A stretch of 64,000 nt of DNA from Microbacteriaceae bacterium X2B. Its GTDB lineage: Bacteria; Actinomycetota; Actinomycetes; Actinomycetales; Microbacteriaceae. Made by a program: the position numbers and the translations under genes. The stretch covers positions 62,001 through 126,000 of the forward strand of contig SCPB01000002.1 in the NCBI GenBank assembly GCA_005502445.1, written 5' to 3'. Shown one piece after another: positions 17,594 to 29,376 of the stretch. The stretch's first letter is position 1, and each line of letters starts with the position of its first letter. The notes below the pieces were generated by a model. That model was not told the origin of the DNA, made no database searches, and saw only the letters and a program-made list of their open reading frames with translations.

Positions 17594-18481
17594 ATGAGAA
17601 TCGCTCTCGACCCCACGCCACTGCACCACACGCACTCGTTCCTCGAGTTCCCCCGCGTCGCCGCGGAGCTCGGGTACGAGTGGATCCAGCTCACACCGCA
17701 CGTCGATTTCATGCCGTTCTTCCGGTATCCACGCGCTGATCGCGATCTTCTCGCGGCGACCAAGAAGGCGGCGAAGGATGCCGGGGTCGGCATCTCGTCG
17801 CTGCTGCCGGTCTATCGCATCTCGTCACCGGAGGAGCACCAGCGCGAAGCGGCCGTGCGCAACTTCCGTCGGCTCATCGAGGTCGCCGTCGAGCTCGACG
17901 TGCGCGTGGTCAACACCGAGTTCAGCGGGCGTCCCGAGCGAAGCGAGGACTCGGAGGCGGCGTTCTACCGCTCGATGGACGAGCTGCTGCCCATCATCGA
18001 GCGCGAGGGCCTTCGCGTGAACATCGACCCGCACCCCGACGACTTCGTCGAGGACGGGCACGAGGCCGTTCGCGTCATCCGCGCCCTCGACTCCGCGAAC
18101 GTCGGATTCGTCTACGTCGCCTCGCACACCTTCCACTACGGCGACGATGCGCCGGGCATCATCGCCGCGGCGGGGGATCGGCTCGGTGCTGCCTACGCGG
18201 CCGATTCGTTCGATCACCATCGCTCGCACGGCCTGCGCTACATCTCGAATCCGCCCGGCAACACTGCGCGCGTGCATCAGCACTTGCGCATCGGCGACGG
18301 CGACGTGAACTGGGTCGAGTTCGTCGACGCGCTGCAGTCGGTCGGATTCCTCGACCGTGAGGATGCCCTCATCGTCTCGAACGTCTTCGCCGAGGACGAG
18401 AACTGGCAGGCCGTTTCGCGTTTCCAGCTCGAAACGATCGGGAAGCTCGTCGGCTCCGCGCGCGACCGCGCCGCGGGCTGA
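17594..18481 (+). CDS. iolH: IolH-like TIM-barrel isomerase/epimerase
   Basis: 295 aa, closely patterned on IolH: the start MRIALDPTPLHH, the segment LGYEWIQLTPHVDFMPFF and NTEFSG follow that family through the first third. Xylose-isomerase-like barrel with candidate metal ligands in NTEFSG, NIDPHPDDF and VASHTFH. The ATG at 17594 follows GAGGA by 4 nt. The reaction of IolH is not well defined. Last gene of the catabolic run; 177 bp then separate it from the transporter. Confidence 0.82.
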   Translation: MRIALDPTPLHHTHSFLEFPRVAAELGYEWIQLTPHVDFMPFFRYPRADRDLLAATKKAAKDAGVGISSLLPVYRISSPEEHQREAAVRNFRRLIEVAVELDVRVVNTEFSGRPERSEDSEAAFYRSMDELLPIIEREGLRVNIDPHPDDFVEDGHEAVRVIRALDSANVGFVYVASHTFHYGDDAPGIIAAAGDRLGAAYAADSFDHHRSHGLRYISNPPGNTARVHQHLRIGDGDVNWVEFVDALQSVGFLDREDALIVSNVFAEDENWQAVSRFQLETIGKLVGSARDRAAG

Positions 18482-18544
18482 TCCCCAGCGCGGCGACCCC
18501 CTCGCCGCGGAGTTCGAAACCCCTGCTGCGCCAGTAAGTAAATA

Positions 18545-18588
18545 TGTCAGGACAAACTATTGACCTCTTGGCGTGAAACGCCTACAGT
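18545..18588 (+). promoter_or_regulatory. Promoter and GntR operator of the inositol-cluster ABC transporter
   Basis: Operator TGTCAGGACA (18545-18554) lies 5 bp upstream of a strong vegetative promoter: TTGACC (18560-18565), 17-bp spacer, TACAGT (18583-18588). Transcription would start near 18595, about 64 nt before the GTG of the binding-protein gene. The operator position next to -35 suits repression by blocking polymerase. Confidence 0.72.
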
Positions 18589-18658
18589 CTGATCAGCGAT
18601 GACGCTCACGCTCCGATCATCCCCAGCACCCGGAGCCCACTAGAAGGGACACAACGAA

Positions 18659-19708
18659 GTGATCACCACCACCCGCAGCATGCGAGGCCTCGCCGGTCTC
18701 TCCCTGACCGCCGCCGCGGTCGTCGTTCTGGCCGGCTGCAGCGCCGGCACCTCGACCACCGACGGCGGCGACGCGGCCCCCGCGCTCGACTCGGGCTTCG
18801 GCTCGCGCGCCGAGAACCGCGACGTCTACTTCTTCACCTACTACAACCCCGCCGGTGACGCCTTCTGGGCGCAGATCCTCAAGGGCGGAGAGGATGCCGC
18901 CGCGCTCGGCAATCTGGAATTCACCCACCAGACCGCAGACGGCGACTCGGCCACGATGGTCAACCTCGTCCAGACCGCGATCGCGAACGACCCGGCCTTC
19001 ATCTTCATGCCCTTCAACGAGGGCGAAGCATGGGTCGACGTCGCCTGCCAGGCGGCGGATGCCGGGATCCCGGTCATCGCCTTCAACGTTCCCGCGCCCG
19101 AGTCGGCAGGCGACTGCGTCAGCGGATTCGTCGGACAGGACTTCTACGAGGTTGGCACGATCGTCGCGAACCAGCTTCTCGATTCCGGCGTCGTGAGCGC
19201 CGGCGACAAGGTGCTGATCACCGCCGAAGAGCCTGACCAGCCCTACGCGCTGCAGCGCGGCGGCGGCGTCTACGACGTCCTCTCGGAGGCCGGCATCGGC
19301 GTGCTGCCCCAGACGGAGTGGCTTCGCACCGGGGGCGAGGACGCCCCGGCGCTCGACGCGCTGACGACCTGGCTCGTCGCGAACCCCGACGTCAAGGCCA
19401 TCGTGCCGGTCGGCGGCACCCCGCACCGCAACCTCCCCGCAGCGCTCGCGGCCGCCGGCAACACGACCGCCAAGGTCATCGGCTTCGACACGGCGCCGGC
19501 CATCGTGCAGGGTCTCAAAGACGGCACGATCCTCGCGACGGCCGATCAGCAGGGCTACATCCAGGGCTTCCAGTCGGTGATGCAGGGTGTCCTCCACCTC
19601 GACTTCGGCTTCTCGCCCGCGAACATCAACTCGGGCGGTCTCGGGCTCATCACGGCCGATACCGTCGAGAACATCGAGGCTCCCGACCTGCAGGGCGTCC
19701 GCTGGTAG
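18659..19708 (+). CDS. Sugar (probably inositol) ABC transporter substrate-binding lipoprotein
   Basis: 349 aa. Signal peptide with lipobox VLAGC (Cys27), so a membrane-anchored lipoprotein on the outer face. The rest is a periplasmic-binding-protein type 1 (ribose/LacI-like) fold: NLVQTAIANDPAFIFMPF, AGIPVIAFNVPAP, FVGQDFYEVG. GTG start at 18659 after AGAAGGGA. With the adjacent permease and ATPase it forms a ribose-type importer; location with iol genes and the shared operator suggest inositol as substrate (inference). Confidence 0.87.
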   Translation: MITTTRSMRGLAGLSLTAAAVVVLAGCSAGTSTTDGGDAAPALDSGFGSRAENRDVYFFTYYNPAGDAFWAQILKGGEDAAALGNLEFTHQTADGDSATMVNLVQTAIANDPAFIFMPFNEGEAWVDVACQAADAGIPVIAFNVPAPESAGDCVSGFVGQDFYEVGTIVANQLLDSGVVSAGDKVLITAEEPDQPYALQRGGGVYDVLSEAGIGVLPQTEWLRTGGEDAPALDALTTWLVANPDVKAIVPVGGTPHRNLPAALAAAGNTTAKVIGFDTAPAIVQGLKDGTILATADQQGYIQGFQSVMQGVLHLDFGFSPANINSGGLGLITADTVENIEAPDLQGVRW

Positions 19709-19731
19709 TCGACTGACGATCAGCGACTACG

Positions 19732-19764
19732 GCGGGGCCGATCGGAACCTTCGGTCGGCCCCGC
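19732..19764 (+). terminator. Hairpin between binding-protein and permease genes
   Basis: GCGGGGCCGA pairs with TCGGCCCCGC (10 bp) around a 13-nt loop, 23 bp after the binding-protein stop. There is no U-run. Such hairpins commonly stabilise the upstream message or reduce read-through, giving more binding protein than membrane subunits. Confidence 0.6.
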
Positions 19765-19834
19765 TCTGCACCACCCCTCCCTCCCCGGGCGGCGCAGGCC
19801 GCCACCTCTCATTCAGCGCTGAAGGACGAGCATC

Positions 19835-20938
19835 ATGACAGACCGGAGAAGTACGGGCGCAGACGCCCCGATCATCGAGGCGCCGCTGGCGACCGAGGCG
19901 ATCACGACCCAGAGACGGATGTCGGACGCCCGGCAGTCCACGAACTTCGGCGGCCGGCTCAAGCACGAGCTGCAGTTCATCCGCGGTCGCGGCGCCCTCG
20001 AGATCACGATCGTATTCGTGGTCCTGCTCGTCGGCTACGTCATCGCGAGCCTCGTCTCGCCGACGAGCTTCGCTTTCCTGAACCCGAACAATCTCTCGGG
20101 CGTCATCTCGCAAGCCGTTCCCGTGCTGGCGATTCTCGGCCTCGCAGCGGGCATCCTCATGATCGCCGGTGAGTTCGACCTGTCGCTCGGCGCCAACATC
20201 ACGCTGAGCGCGATCGTCTTCATCAAGACGGCCGAAGGGGTCGGGCTCTGGGCGGCGATCGCCGCCGGAGTCCTCTGCGGAGTCCTCGTCGCGCTCGTCA
20301 ACGGAGCGATCGTCGTCTACACACGAATCCCCTCGTTCATCGCGACGCTCGGCATGAGCTTCTTCTGGATGGGCGCCGGCATCTTCATCAACGGCACGAC
20401 GCCGGCGACCCTCACGACATCCCGCGACGAGACGATGGTGTTCCTCTTCGCGCAGGACTTCGGTTTCTTCCGCTCTCAGATCGTCTGGCTCATCGTCATC
20501 GGCGTGCTCGCCTGGTTCTTCGTGCACCGGCACCGCCTCGGCAACCACCTCTTCGCCGTCGGCGGCAACCCCGCCGCGGCCGAGGCGATCTCGATCAACC
20601 CCAAGCGCGTCAAGCTCATGTCGTTCGCGATCTTCGGCGGGCTCGTCGGGTTCGCCTCGATCCTCATCGCCGTGCGCACGTCGTCCATGCAGCCCGGCGG
20701 CTCGGCGACCGAAGACTTCACCCTCTTCGCGATCGCGGCGGCCGTCGTCGGCGGCACATCGCTTCTCGGCGGTCGAGGCACCGTGCTCGGCATCATCATC
20801 GGGGCGGCGCTCATCGAGCTCATCCGCAACGGTCTGCTGCTCGCCAAGGCGCCCGGCTTCTACATCACTCTCTTCGTCGGCGTGACGATCGTCATCGCCG
20901 CGATCTTCAACAAGCTCATGGAAGGCAAAGCACGATGA
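19835..20938 (+). CDS. Ribose-type ABC transporter permease
   Basis: 367-aa inner membrane subunit of the RbsC/BPD_transp_2 family, with a long cytoplasmic N-terminus (about 50 residues) and eight to ten membrane helices. Family motifs: GGVISQAVPVLAILGLAAGI-like region, IAGEFDLSLGANITLSA, and VGGTSLLGGRGTVLGIIIGA. It carries substrate for the binding protein encoded upstream. Its last 4 nt overlap the ATPase gene (ATGA). Confidence 0.9.
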   Translation: MTDRRSTGADAPIIEAPLATEAITTQRRMSDARQSTNFGGRLKHELQFIRGRGALEITIVFVVLLVGYVIASLVSPTSFAFLNPNNLSGVISQAVPVLAILGLAAGILMIAGEFDLSLGANITLSAIVFIKTAEGVGLWAAIAAGVLCGVLVALVNGAIVVYTRIPSFIATLGMSFFWMGAGIFINGTTPATLTTSRDETMVFLFAQDFGFFRSQIVWLIVIGVLAWFFVHRHRLGNHLFAVGGNPAAAEAISINPKRVKLMSFAIFGGLVGFASILIAVRTSSMQPGGSATEDFTLFAIAAAVVGGTSLLGGRGTVLGIIIGAALIELIRNGLLLAKAPGFYITLFVGVTIVIAAIFNKLMEGKAR

Positions 20939-21702
20939 GCGCTCTCTACCGGCTGACGGGAGTCACCAAGAAATACGGTCCGAACACCGTCCTCGATGAT
21001 GTGAGCTTCGAGATCGGCAAGAGCGAAGTGGTCGGCCTTCTCGGCGACAACGGCGCGGGCAAGTCGACGCTCGTCAAGATCATGTCGGGCGTCGTGCAGG
21101 CGAACGAAGGCGAGTTCCACTGGGACGACGCGCCGATCGAGCGCATGAACCGCGACGTCACCGAGCGGCTCGGAGTCGAGACGATCTTCCAGGACTCCGC
21201 TCTCGTGCCGTTCATGACGATCACCCGCAACATCTTCATGGGTCGCGAGATCACCAACCGTCTGGGGTTCATGAAGATGAAGCAGATGGACGCCATCACC
21301 GCCGACGTGCTCGACAGCGTCGTGACCATCGAGGGCATCAAGAGCCCCAAGCAGCTGGTCGCCTCGCTCTCGGGCGGTCAGGCCCAGGCGGTCGCGATCG
21401 CGCGGGCCGTTCACTTCAAGCGCAGCCTGCTGATCCTCGACGAGCCCACCTCGGCGCTCGCCGTGCGCGCGACGGAGGCGCTGCTCAACTACCTCACTCA
21501 TCTCAAGAGCGAGGGCGTGAGTTCGGTGCTCGTCACTCACAACCTGCACCACGCCTACCAGGTGTGCGATCGCCACATCGTGATGAACCACGGGCGCAAG
21601 ATCTTGGATGTCCGCCGCGAGGACACGACGGTGGAAGAACTCACCGCCGCCGTCGTCGAAGGCGCCGAGGGCATCCGCCGATACCGAGAGGGCCGCTTCT
21701 AG
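20935..21702 (+). CDS. Sugar ABC transporter ATP-binding protein (single domain)
   Basis: 255 aa with one nucleotide-binding domain: Walker A GDNGAGKST, signature LSGGQAQAV, Walker B LLILDEP, and switch His in VLVTHNLHH. Ribose-type importers usually have two fused ATPase domains; this is the single-domain (FrcA-like) form, so a homodimer should power the importer. Translation is coupled to the permease gene. A strong bidirectional terminator follows. Confidence 0.92.
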   Translation: MSALYRLTGVTKKYGPNTVLDDVSFEIGKSEVVGLLGDNGAGKSTLVKIMSGVVQANEGEFHWDDAPIERMNRDVTERLGVETIFQDSALVPFMTITRNIFMGREITNRLGFMKMKQMDAITADVLDSVVTIEGIKSPKQLVASLSGGQAQAVAIARAVHFKRSLLILDEPTSALAVRATEALLNYLTHLKSEGVSSVLVTHNLHHAYQVCDRHIVMNHGRKILDVRREDTTVEELTAAVVEGAEGIRRYREGRF

Positions 21703-21720
21703 AGCCTTCGAGGGAGGGAA

Positions 21721-21750
21721 GGGCGGGGCTCGGTCAACCGGGCCCCGCCC
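21721..21750. terminator. Bidirectional terminator between ABC ATPase and gntR genes
   Basis: GGGCGGGGC and GCCCCGCCC form a 9-bp all-GC stem around a 12-nt loop, between two convergent genes (stop at 21702 and stop at 21797). Confidence 0.75.
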
Positions 21751-21796
21751 GCTTCCGTCTCCGCGAACCCGAGACCGCGGCCCCGTGCCGCCGGCA

Positions 21797-22585
21797 CTAC
21801 TTCTCGACGAGCGTGACCTCGAACGAATAGAGGTCGGGTCGATAGCAGTGGCGGCCGAACTCCACGGCCCGGCCCGAGCTGTCGAAGGCGGTGCGGTCCA
21901 TCGTCAGCAGGGCGCCACCGCGCTCGACGCCGAGCTGGTCCGCCTCCTCAGGTGTGGCCCTGCGCGCGCCGATGCGCTGCTTGGCCACGCGCATCGTCAC
22001 GCCCCTCGATCGGAGGACCTGGTAGAGACCGTGGTCGGCGATGTCCTGCTCGGCGAGGTCGGCGAAGTCGGCGGGCAGCCAGTTCTCGAGGATCGAGACG
22101 GGCACGTCGTCGGCCTTGCGAAGGCGGCGAAGGTGCACGACCGGCGAGCCCTCGTCCACGGCGAGGTGCTCGGCGACGACCGCGCTCGCCTCGACGGTCT
22201 CCATCGAGAGCACCACGGTCGAGGGCTTCTGTCCGCTCTGCAGCAGGTCGTCGTAGAGACTCGTGAGCTCGAGCCCGCGGGTGACATGACCGTGGACCAC
22301 TTGCGTGCCGATACCGCGTCGTCGCACGAGAAGGCCCTTGTCGACGAGTTCCTGGATCGCTCGTCTGATCGTCGGTCGGCTGAGGCCCAGCCGTGTGCCG
22401 AGCGCCACCTCGTTCTCGAGGCGCGACCCCGCGGGCAATCGACCGTCGGCGATCGCGCGCTCGATGATCTGCGCGATCTGGAAGTACAGGGGGATCGGTC
22501 CCGATCGCTCGAGTGCCATGAACGCGCTGAGCGGCAGGACGACCTCGCGAGAGGCGGCGCGGCCGCCCTCGATGCTGACTGACAT
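21797..22585 (-). CDS. GntR-family (UTRA) repressor, likely regulator of the inositol cluster
   Basis: 262 aa. N-terminal GntR winged helix at about residues 25-95 (PLYFQIAQIIERAIADG, LGLSRPTIRRAIQELVDKGL) and C-terminal UTRA effector domain (PVVHLRRLRKADDVPV, RIGARRATPEEADQLGV). The ligand is probably an inositol breakdown intermediate. The ATG at 22585 is preferred to the GTG at 22594 because a promoter (GTGACA, 17 bp, CATAGT) places transcription start at or next to that ATG, giving a leaderless message. A TGTCAGGACA site lies between -35 and -10, so autorepression is expected. Confidence 0.88.
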   Translation of the reverse strand: MSVSIEGGRAASREVVLPLSAFMALERSGPIPLYFQIAQIIERAIADGRLPAGSRLENEVALGTRLGLSRPTIRRAIQELVDKGLLVRRRGIGTQVVHGHVTRGLELTSLYDDLLQSGQKPSTVVLSMETVEASAVVAEHLAVDEGSPVVHLRRLRKADDVPVSILENWLPADFADLAEQDIADHGLYQVLRSRGVTMRVAKQRIGARRATPEEADQLGVERGGALLTMDRTAFDSSGRAVEFGRHCYRPDLYSFEVTLVEK

Positions 22586-22592
22586 GGATGCC

Positions 22593-22621
22593 ACTATGCC
22601 AGCTTGTCAGGACATTGTCAC
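22593..22621 (-). promoter_or_regulatory. Autoregulated promoter of the gntR gene
   Basis: On the minus strand: -35 GTGACA (22621-22616), 17-bp spacer, -10 CATAGT (22598-22593). The predicted operator (TGTCAGGACA on the plus strand, 22605-22614) fills the spacer. The next ATG on this strand is 8 nt beyond -10, so the message would be leaderless. Confidence 0.62.
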
Positions 22622-22743
22622 CTGACGCGTGGTTGTCGCGATCGCGAATCCGGCCGAGGCCGGCATGCCGAGCGCGGCGCGCCTTGCTACGCTGAGCCAC
22701 GAACGACCGCACCATCACAATCGAACACCGGGCCGCAACGCGA

Positions 22744-22965
22744 TGCGGGAGAGCCGACGGGGCGCACGCCGCCGTCGGCACCGAAGGAGCAAGCCTCCCC
22801 GCCAATCTCTCAGGTACGTGTACCGCATCTGCCAGGCCGCTCTGAAAAGCAGTCCGCGCATCCTCGAAACGGTGCCCGGCTCGCCCACGGTGAAAGCGAC
22901 GCCCCGACCGGCACGACCGGAACGGGCGCGCGAAGCTCTCAGGCACCATGACAGAGGGGGAGTTC
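22744..22965 (+). ncRNA. Tandem glycine riboswitch upstream of the gcv operon
   Basis: First aptamer 22744-22815: the GCGGGAGAG start, CACCGAAGGAGCAAG core, and AATCTCTCAGGTAC end are the conserved glycine-aptamer elements. Second aptamer about 22826-22965: a degenerate CTCTGAAAAGC, GGTGAAAGCG, and a closing CGAAGCTCTCAGGCACC followed by GACAGAGGGGGAG. It lies directly before gcvT. Glycine binding normally switches the glycine-cleavage operon on, by transcription read-through or by freeing the ribosome site. Confidence 0.9.
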
Positions 22966-22998
22966 CACCGGCCTTCAGCGCGTCAGGAGAACTCCACG

Positions 22999-24135
22999 AT
23001 GACCGAACCGACCTCGCCCCCCGCGACCCCGCGGCTGTCGCCGTTGCACGAGCAGCACGTCGCGCTCGGTGCGAGCTTCACCGACTTCGCGGGGTGGCAG
23101 ATGCCGGTGCGCTACACCTCCGACCTCGCCGAGCACCACGCCGTGCGCACGGCCGCGGGGCTCTTCGACATCTCGCACATGGCCGAGATCGCGGTCATCG
23201 GAGAGCAGGCCGGCGCCTTCCTCGACGCCGCGCTCGCCGGTCGGCTGTCGGCGCTGCCGGTCGGCCGCGCGAAGTACTCGCTCGTGCTCGACGAGCACGG
23301 CGGCATCATCGACGACGTCATCGTCTACCGCGTCTCCGAGCCCGAATACCTCGTCGTCGCGAACGCCTCCAATCGGGATGCCGTCGTCACCGCCCTGCGC
23401 GCCCGCACCGCCGACCACGCGGTCGCCCTCGACGACCGCACCGACGCACTGGCCCTCATCGCCGTGCAGGGGCCCGCTGCGCGCGCCATCCTCGAGGCGA
23501 CGCCCGGGTTCTCCGCCGAGGGCCTCGACGCCCTGCGCTATTACGCCTGGGCCCCCGGCGCGTTCGCGCTCGCCGGCGAGAGCGTCGCGGTCATGGTCGC
23601 CCGCACCGGCTACACGGGCGAAGACGGCTTCGAGCTCTACCTCGACACGGCGCACGCCCCCGCGCTGTGGGAAGCGCTGCTCGCCGCAGGCGAGCCGCTC
23701 GGGCTCGTGCCCGCGGGGCTCGCGGCGCGCGACACCCTGCGGCTTGAGGCGGGCATGCCGCTCTACGGCCATGAGCTCGGGTTGAGCATCCAGCCGGTGC
23801 AGGCGGGCCTCGGGCGCGTCGTCGTGACCGACAAGCCGGCCTTCGTCGGCAAGGCCGCGATCGAGGCCGGGCCCGGCGCCGACGCGCGCGTGCTCGTCGG
23901 CCTGAGCGCCGAGGGCAAGCGCGCCGCCCGCGCGGGCTACCCGGTGCTGGCGGGCGACGAGGTCGTCGGAGAGGTCACCTCGGGCGCCCTCTCGCCGACG
24001 CTCGGCCACCCCATCGCGATGGCCTTCGTGCACCCCGACCACGCCACCGTCGGCACCGGACTCGACCTCGATGTGCGCGGCAGCCGCATCCCCGCGACCG
24101 TCGTCCCCCTTCCCTTCTACAGAAAAGAGGCCTGA
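22999..24135 (+). CDS. gcvT: Glycine cleavage system aminomethyltransferase (T protein)
   Basis: 378 aa. Transfers the methylene group from the aminomethyl-lipoyl H protein to tetrahydrofolate and releases ammonia. Family motifs: DFAGWQMPVRYTSDLAEHHAVR, then FDISHMAEI, the folate-site stretch ARTGYTGEDGFELY, and LRLEAGMPLYGHEL. The ATG at 22999 has AGGAGA 8 nt upstream; an earlier in-frame ATG at 22948 lies inside the riboswitch and is rejected. First gene of the gcvTHP operon. Confidence 0.95.
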   Translation: MTEPTSPPATPRLSPLHEQHVALGASFTDFAGWQMPVRYTSDLAEHHAVRTAAGLFDISHMAEIAVIGEQAGAFLDAALAGRLSALPVGRAKYSLVLDEHGGIIDDVIVYRVSEPEYLVVANASNRDAVVTALRARTADHAVALDDRTDALALIAVQGPAARAILEATPGFSAEGLDALRYYAWAPGAFALAGESVAVMVARTGYTGEDGFELYLDTAHAPALWEALLAAGEPLGLVPAGLAARDTLRLEAGMPLYGHELGLSIQPVQAGLGRVVVTDKPAFVGKAAIEAGPGADARVLVGLSAEGKRAARAGYPVLAGDEVVGEVTSGALSPTLGHPIAMAFVHPDHATVGTGLDLDVRGSRIPATVVPLPFYRKEA

Positions 24136-24138
24136 ACC

Positions 24139-24510
24139 ATGAGCGTTCCCAGCGACCTGCAGTACACCGCCGAGCACGAGTGGGTGCGCCTCGAGGGCGA
24201 CGTCGCCACCGTGGGCATCACCCAGTACGCCGCCGACGCTCTCGGTGATGTCGTCTACGTCGACCTGCCGAAGGTCGGCGCGAGCGTCGCCTCCGGCGCG
24301 ATCGTCGGCGAGGTCGAGTCGACCAAGTCGGTCGGCGAGCTCTACGCGCCGCTGAACGGCGAGGTCGTCGAGGCCAACCAGGCCGTCGTCGACGCGCCCG
24401 AGACCATCAACTCCGACCCCTACGGCGAGGGCTGGCTCGTCAAGATCCGCGTCGCCGAGACCCCGGCGCTGCTGAGCGCCGACGAGTACCGCGCCCTCAT
24501 CGGCGAGTAG
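24139..24510 (+). CDS. gcvH: Glycine cleavage system H protein
   Basis: 123 aa, standard length. Lipoyl-carrier domain with the lipoylated Lys63 in [15 protein letters not shown]. It shuttles the aminomethyl group from GcvP to GcvT. Starts 3 bp after gcvT and is followed by gcvP after 16 bp. Confidence 0.96.
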   Translation: MSVPSDLQYTAEHEWVRLEGDVATVGITQYAADALGDVVYVDLPKVGASVASGAIVGEVESTKSVGELYAPLNGEVVEANQAVVDAPETINSDPYGEGWLVKIRVAETPALLSADEYRALIGE

Positions 24511-24526
24511 GAGCATCGAACCCCCC

Positions 24527-27466
<2,940 letters not shown>

Positions 27467-27685
27467 ACGCGAACGCCTCAATCGGCGTCCCCGCCGCACC
27501 TGTCGGCGCGCCTCCGGCGCCCGCCTGACGGCGCCGGAACAACTCACACTGCCTCGAGCCCCGCACACCGCCAGATCCGTGTGCGGGGCGTGAAACGGTG
27601 TGAGGGGCGGCCCGCGCACCCGCGCCCGGGCTTTTCGGGCGTCGCCGACAACGAGGGCTCGGGCGGCGCGTGCGGGCGCGTCGGC

Positions 27686-28195
27686 CTACGAGGCCGCGGA
27701 GGCGGTGTGCGGCCCCGTGCCACCGAGCCGCTGCAGCTGCTCGCGGATCGTTGCCGCGCTCTGATAGGTCATGCCGAGCAGCGCCACGTGCTTCCAGCGA
27801 ACGATGCCGTCGGCGTCGATGACGAAGATCGCCCGGCGCACGCCGACGCCGAACAGCCCCACGCCGTAGGCGTCGGCGACATCGCCGCGCTCGTCGGCGA
27901 GTAGCGGGAACTCGAGCCCCTGCCGCCGCGCGAACGACTCGTGCGAGGCGGTCGACTGCCGACTGATCGCCCAGACCTCGGCACCGAGCCTCTCGAATCC
28001 CGCGAGCTCGCTCTGGTACGAGCACAGCTGCGCGGTGCAGCCGGGTGATGCGTCTGCGGGGTAGAAGGCGAGGACGACGGGAGCGCCCCGGTGCTCGCGC
28101 AGCGAGAAGTGCCGGTGGCGGGCATCCTCGCCGTCGAAGGTGACTCCGGGAAGGGTGAAGTCGAGCGCGAGGTGGCCGATCTCGGGCTGGGGCAT
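27686..28195 (-). CDS. Peroxiredoxin, BCP/PrxQ type
   Basis: 169-aa thioredoxin-fold peroxidase reducing hydrogen peroxide and organic hydroperoxides. Peroxidatic Cys53 lies in YPADASPGCTAQLCSY, with a second Cys58 five residues on, the atypical 2-Cys BCP spacing. The strand VVLAFYPADASPGC and ADERGDVADAYGVG follow the family. Overlaps nothing; 9 bp upstream lies the end of the CPBP gene, suggesting co-transcription. The 220 bp between gcvP and this gene holds only the gcvP terminator. Confidence 0.9.
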   Translation of the reverse strand: MPQPEIGHLALDFTLPGVTFDGEDARHRHFSLREHRGAPVVLAFYPADASPGCTAQLCSYQSELAGFERLGAEVWAISRQSTASHESFARRQGLEFPLLADERGDVADAYGVGLFGVGVRRAIFVIDADGIVRWKHVALLGMTYQSAATIREQLQRLGGTGPHTASAAS

Positions 28196-28204
28196 GCGGC
28201 GAGG

Positions 28205-29089
28205 TTAGGCGCGAAAGCCGAGAAGTTCCGGGTAGAGCGCTGCTGCCCAGGGATATCCCACGAAGACCACAGCGTTGATGACTGTGTGCGCGATGACGAG
28301 CGGCAGCACGCGTCCCGTGCGCGTGTAGAGCCAGCCGAAGAGAATGCCCATGGCGACGTTGCCCGCGAAGGCCCCGAAGCCCTGGTAGAGGTGGTAGGTG
28401 CCGCGCAGCAGAGCGCTCGTCAGGATGATCGCCCACGGCCCCCACCGCAGGTCGCGCAGGCGAGCGAACAGGTAGCCGACGACGATGACCTCCTCGGTGA
28501 CGCCCGCCCGCAGCGCCGAGAGCACGAGCACCGGCACCGTCCACCACTGCTCGTCGAGCGCGCTCGGCACGACCGTGACGGTGAGGCCGAGCTGGCGGCC
28601 GACGAGGTAGAGCGCGATCCCGGGCGCGCCGATGACCAGCGCGAGCCCGAGACCGCTCAGAGCATCCCGCCCCGGACGCGTCGCATCGAGTCCGAGGCGC
28701 CCCAGGCGCGGGCGCGTCGCGCTCCAGAGCAGGAAGGCGACGAGCGCGACGGGCACGAGATCGAAGAAGACGGCGAGCAACTGGTAGATCAGGTCGAAGA
28801 TCTCGCGCTCGTCGCGCGGAGCGTTGATCGTCGCCGTCTGGCGCGACAGGGGAGTCTCCCGAGTGAGCCGGTTCGCGATCGCGACGATCGCGTAGACGGC
28901 GCTCGCCCCGAGGGAGAGTCCGAGGACGATGAGGATCTCGACGCGGATGCGACGATCCGTGTGGATGCTCGGCTCGGGCTCGGTGGGGGATGACGTCGGC
29001 ACCCCTGCAGTATCGCGCGCTGCGCTCCGAGGGCCCGCGCGGCGCTTGTCGTCAGGGAACGAACGACACGCCGTGACACCGCTGCTCAT
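28205..29089 (-). CDS. CPBP-family intramembrane glutamic protease
   Basis: 294 aa with about seven membrane helices. CPBP (Abi) motifs: the Glu-Glu pair in GVTEEVIVVGYLFARL (residues 199-200), RGTYHLYQG with His233, and a final His in LVIAHTVIN. These form the predicted active site. Homologues process CAAX proteins, signal peptides or bacteriocin-related factors; the substrate here is unknown. Start: ATG at 29089 has AGGGA 9 nt upstream, while a GTG at 29002 lacks ribosome-site spacing; the shorter form would be 265 aa. Confidence 0.83.
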   Translation of the reverse strand: MSSGVTACRSFPDDKRRAGPRSAARDTAGVPTSSPTEPEPSIHTDRRIRVEILIVLGLSLGASAVYAIVAIANRLTRETPLSRQTATINAPRDEREIFDLIYQLLAVFFDLVPVALVAFLLWSATRPRLGRLGLDATRPGRDALSGLGLALVIGAPGIALYLVGRQLGLTVTVVPSALDEQWWTVPVLVLSALRAGVTEEVIVVGYLFARLRDLRWGPWAIILTSALLRGTYHLYQGFGAFAGNVAMGILFGWLYTRTGRVLPLVIAHTVINAVVFVGYPWAAALYPELLGFRA

Positions 29090-29376
29090 TGGTGCGAATC
29101 CCTAGGGTAAGTATCGAGGCCAACTCACGAACCATGTGCGTTGCGCTCGGGAGCTCGAGCTTCTGTGCGCCATGTGCAATTATCTTGCGATGCGAGCCGG
29201 GATCGGCGCAATTAATCGTACTCATGCACAGGATTGCTCGAATGTCGTTACCGGTGTGTAACGAATCCCTCTAGGGTTTGGCTCGGATGTGGCCCCCTCC
29301 ATAGGGTCATACCCATTAGGCGTGACGGCGCGCTCGGTTTCGTGCTGGCACGTATCCATCTTGCACAGGAGGAAAA

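Noticed and set aside
22629-22950. Open frames across the glycine riboswitch
   Set aside because: The sequence is explained by the conserved aptamer elements and no ribosome site or domain is present.
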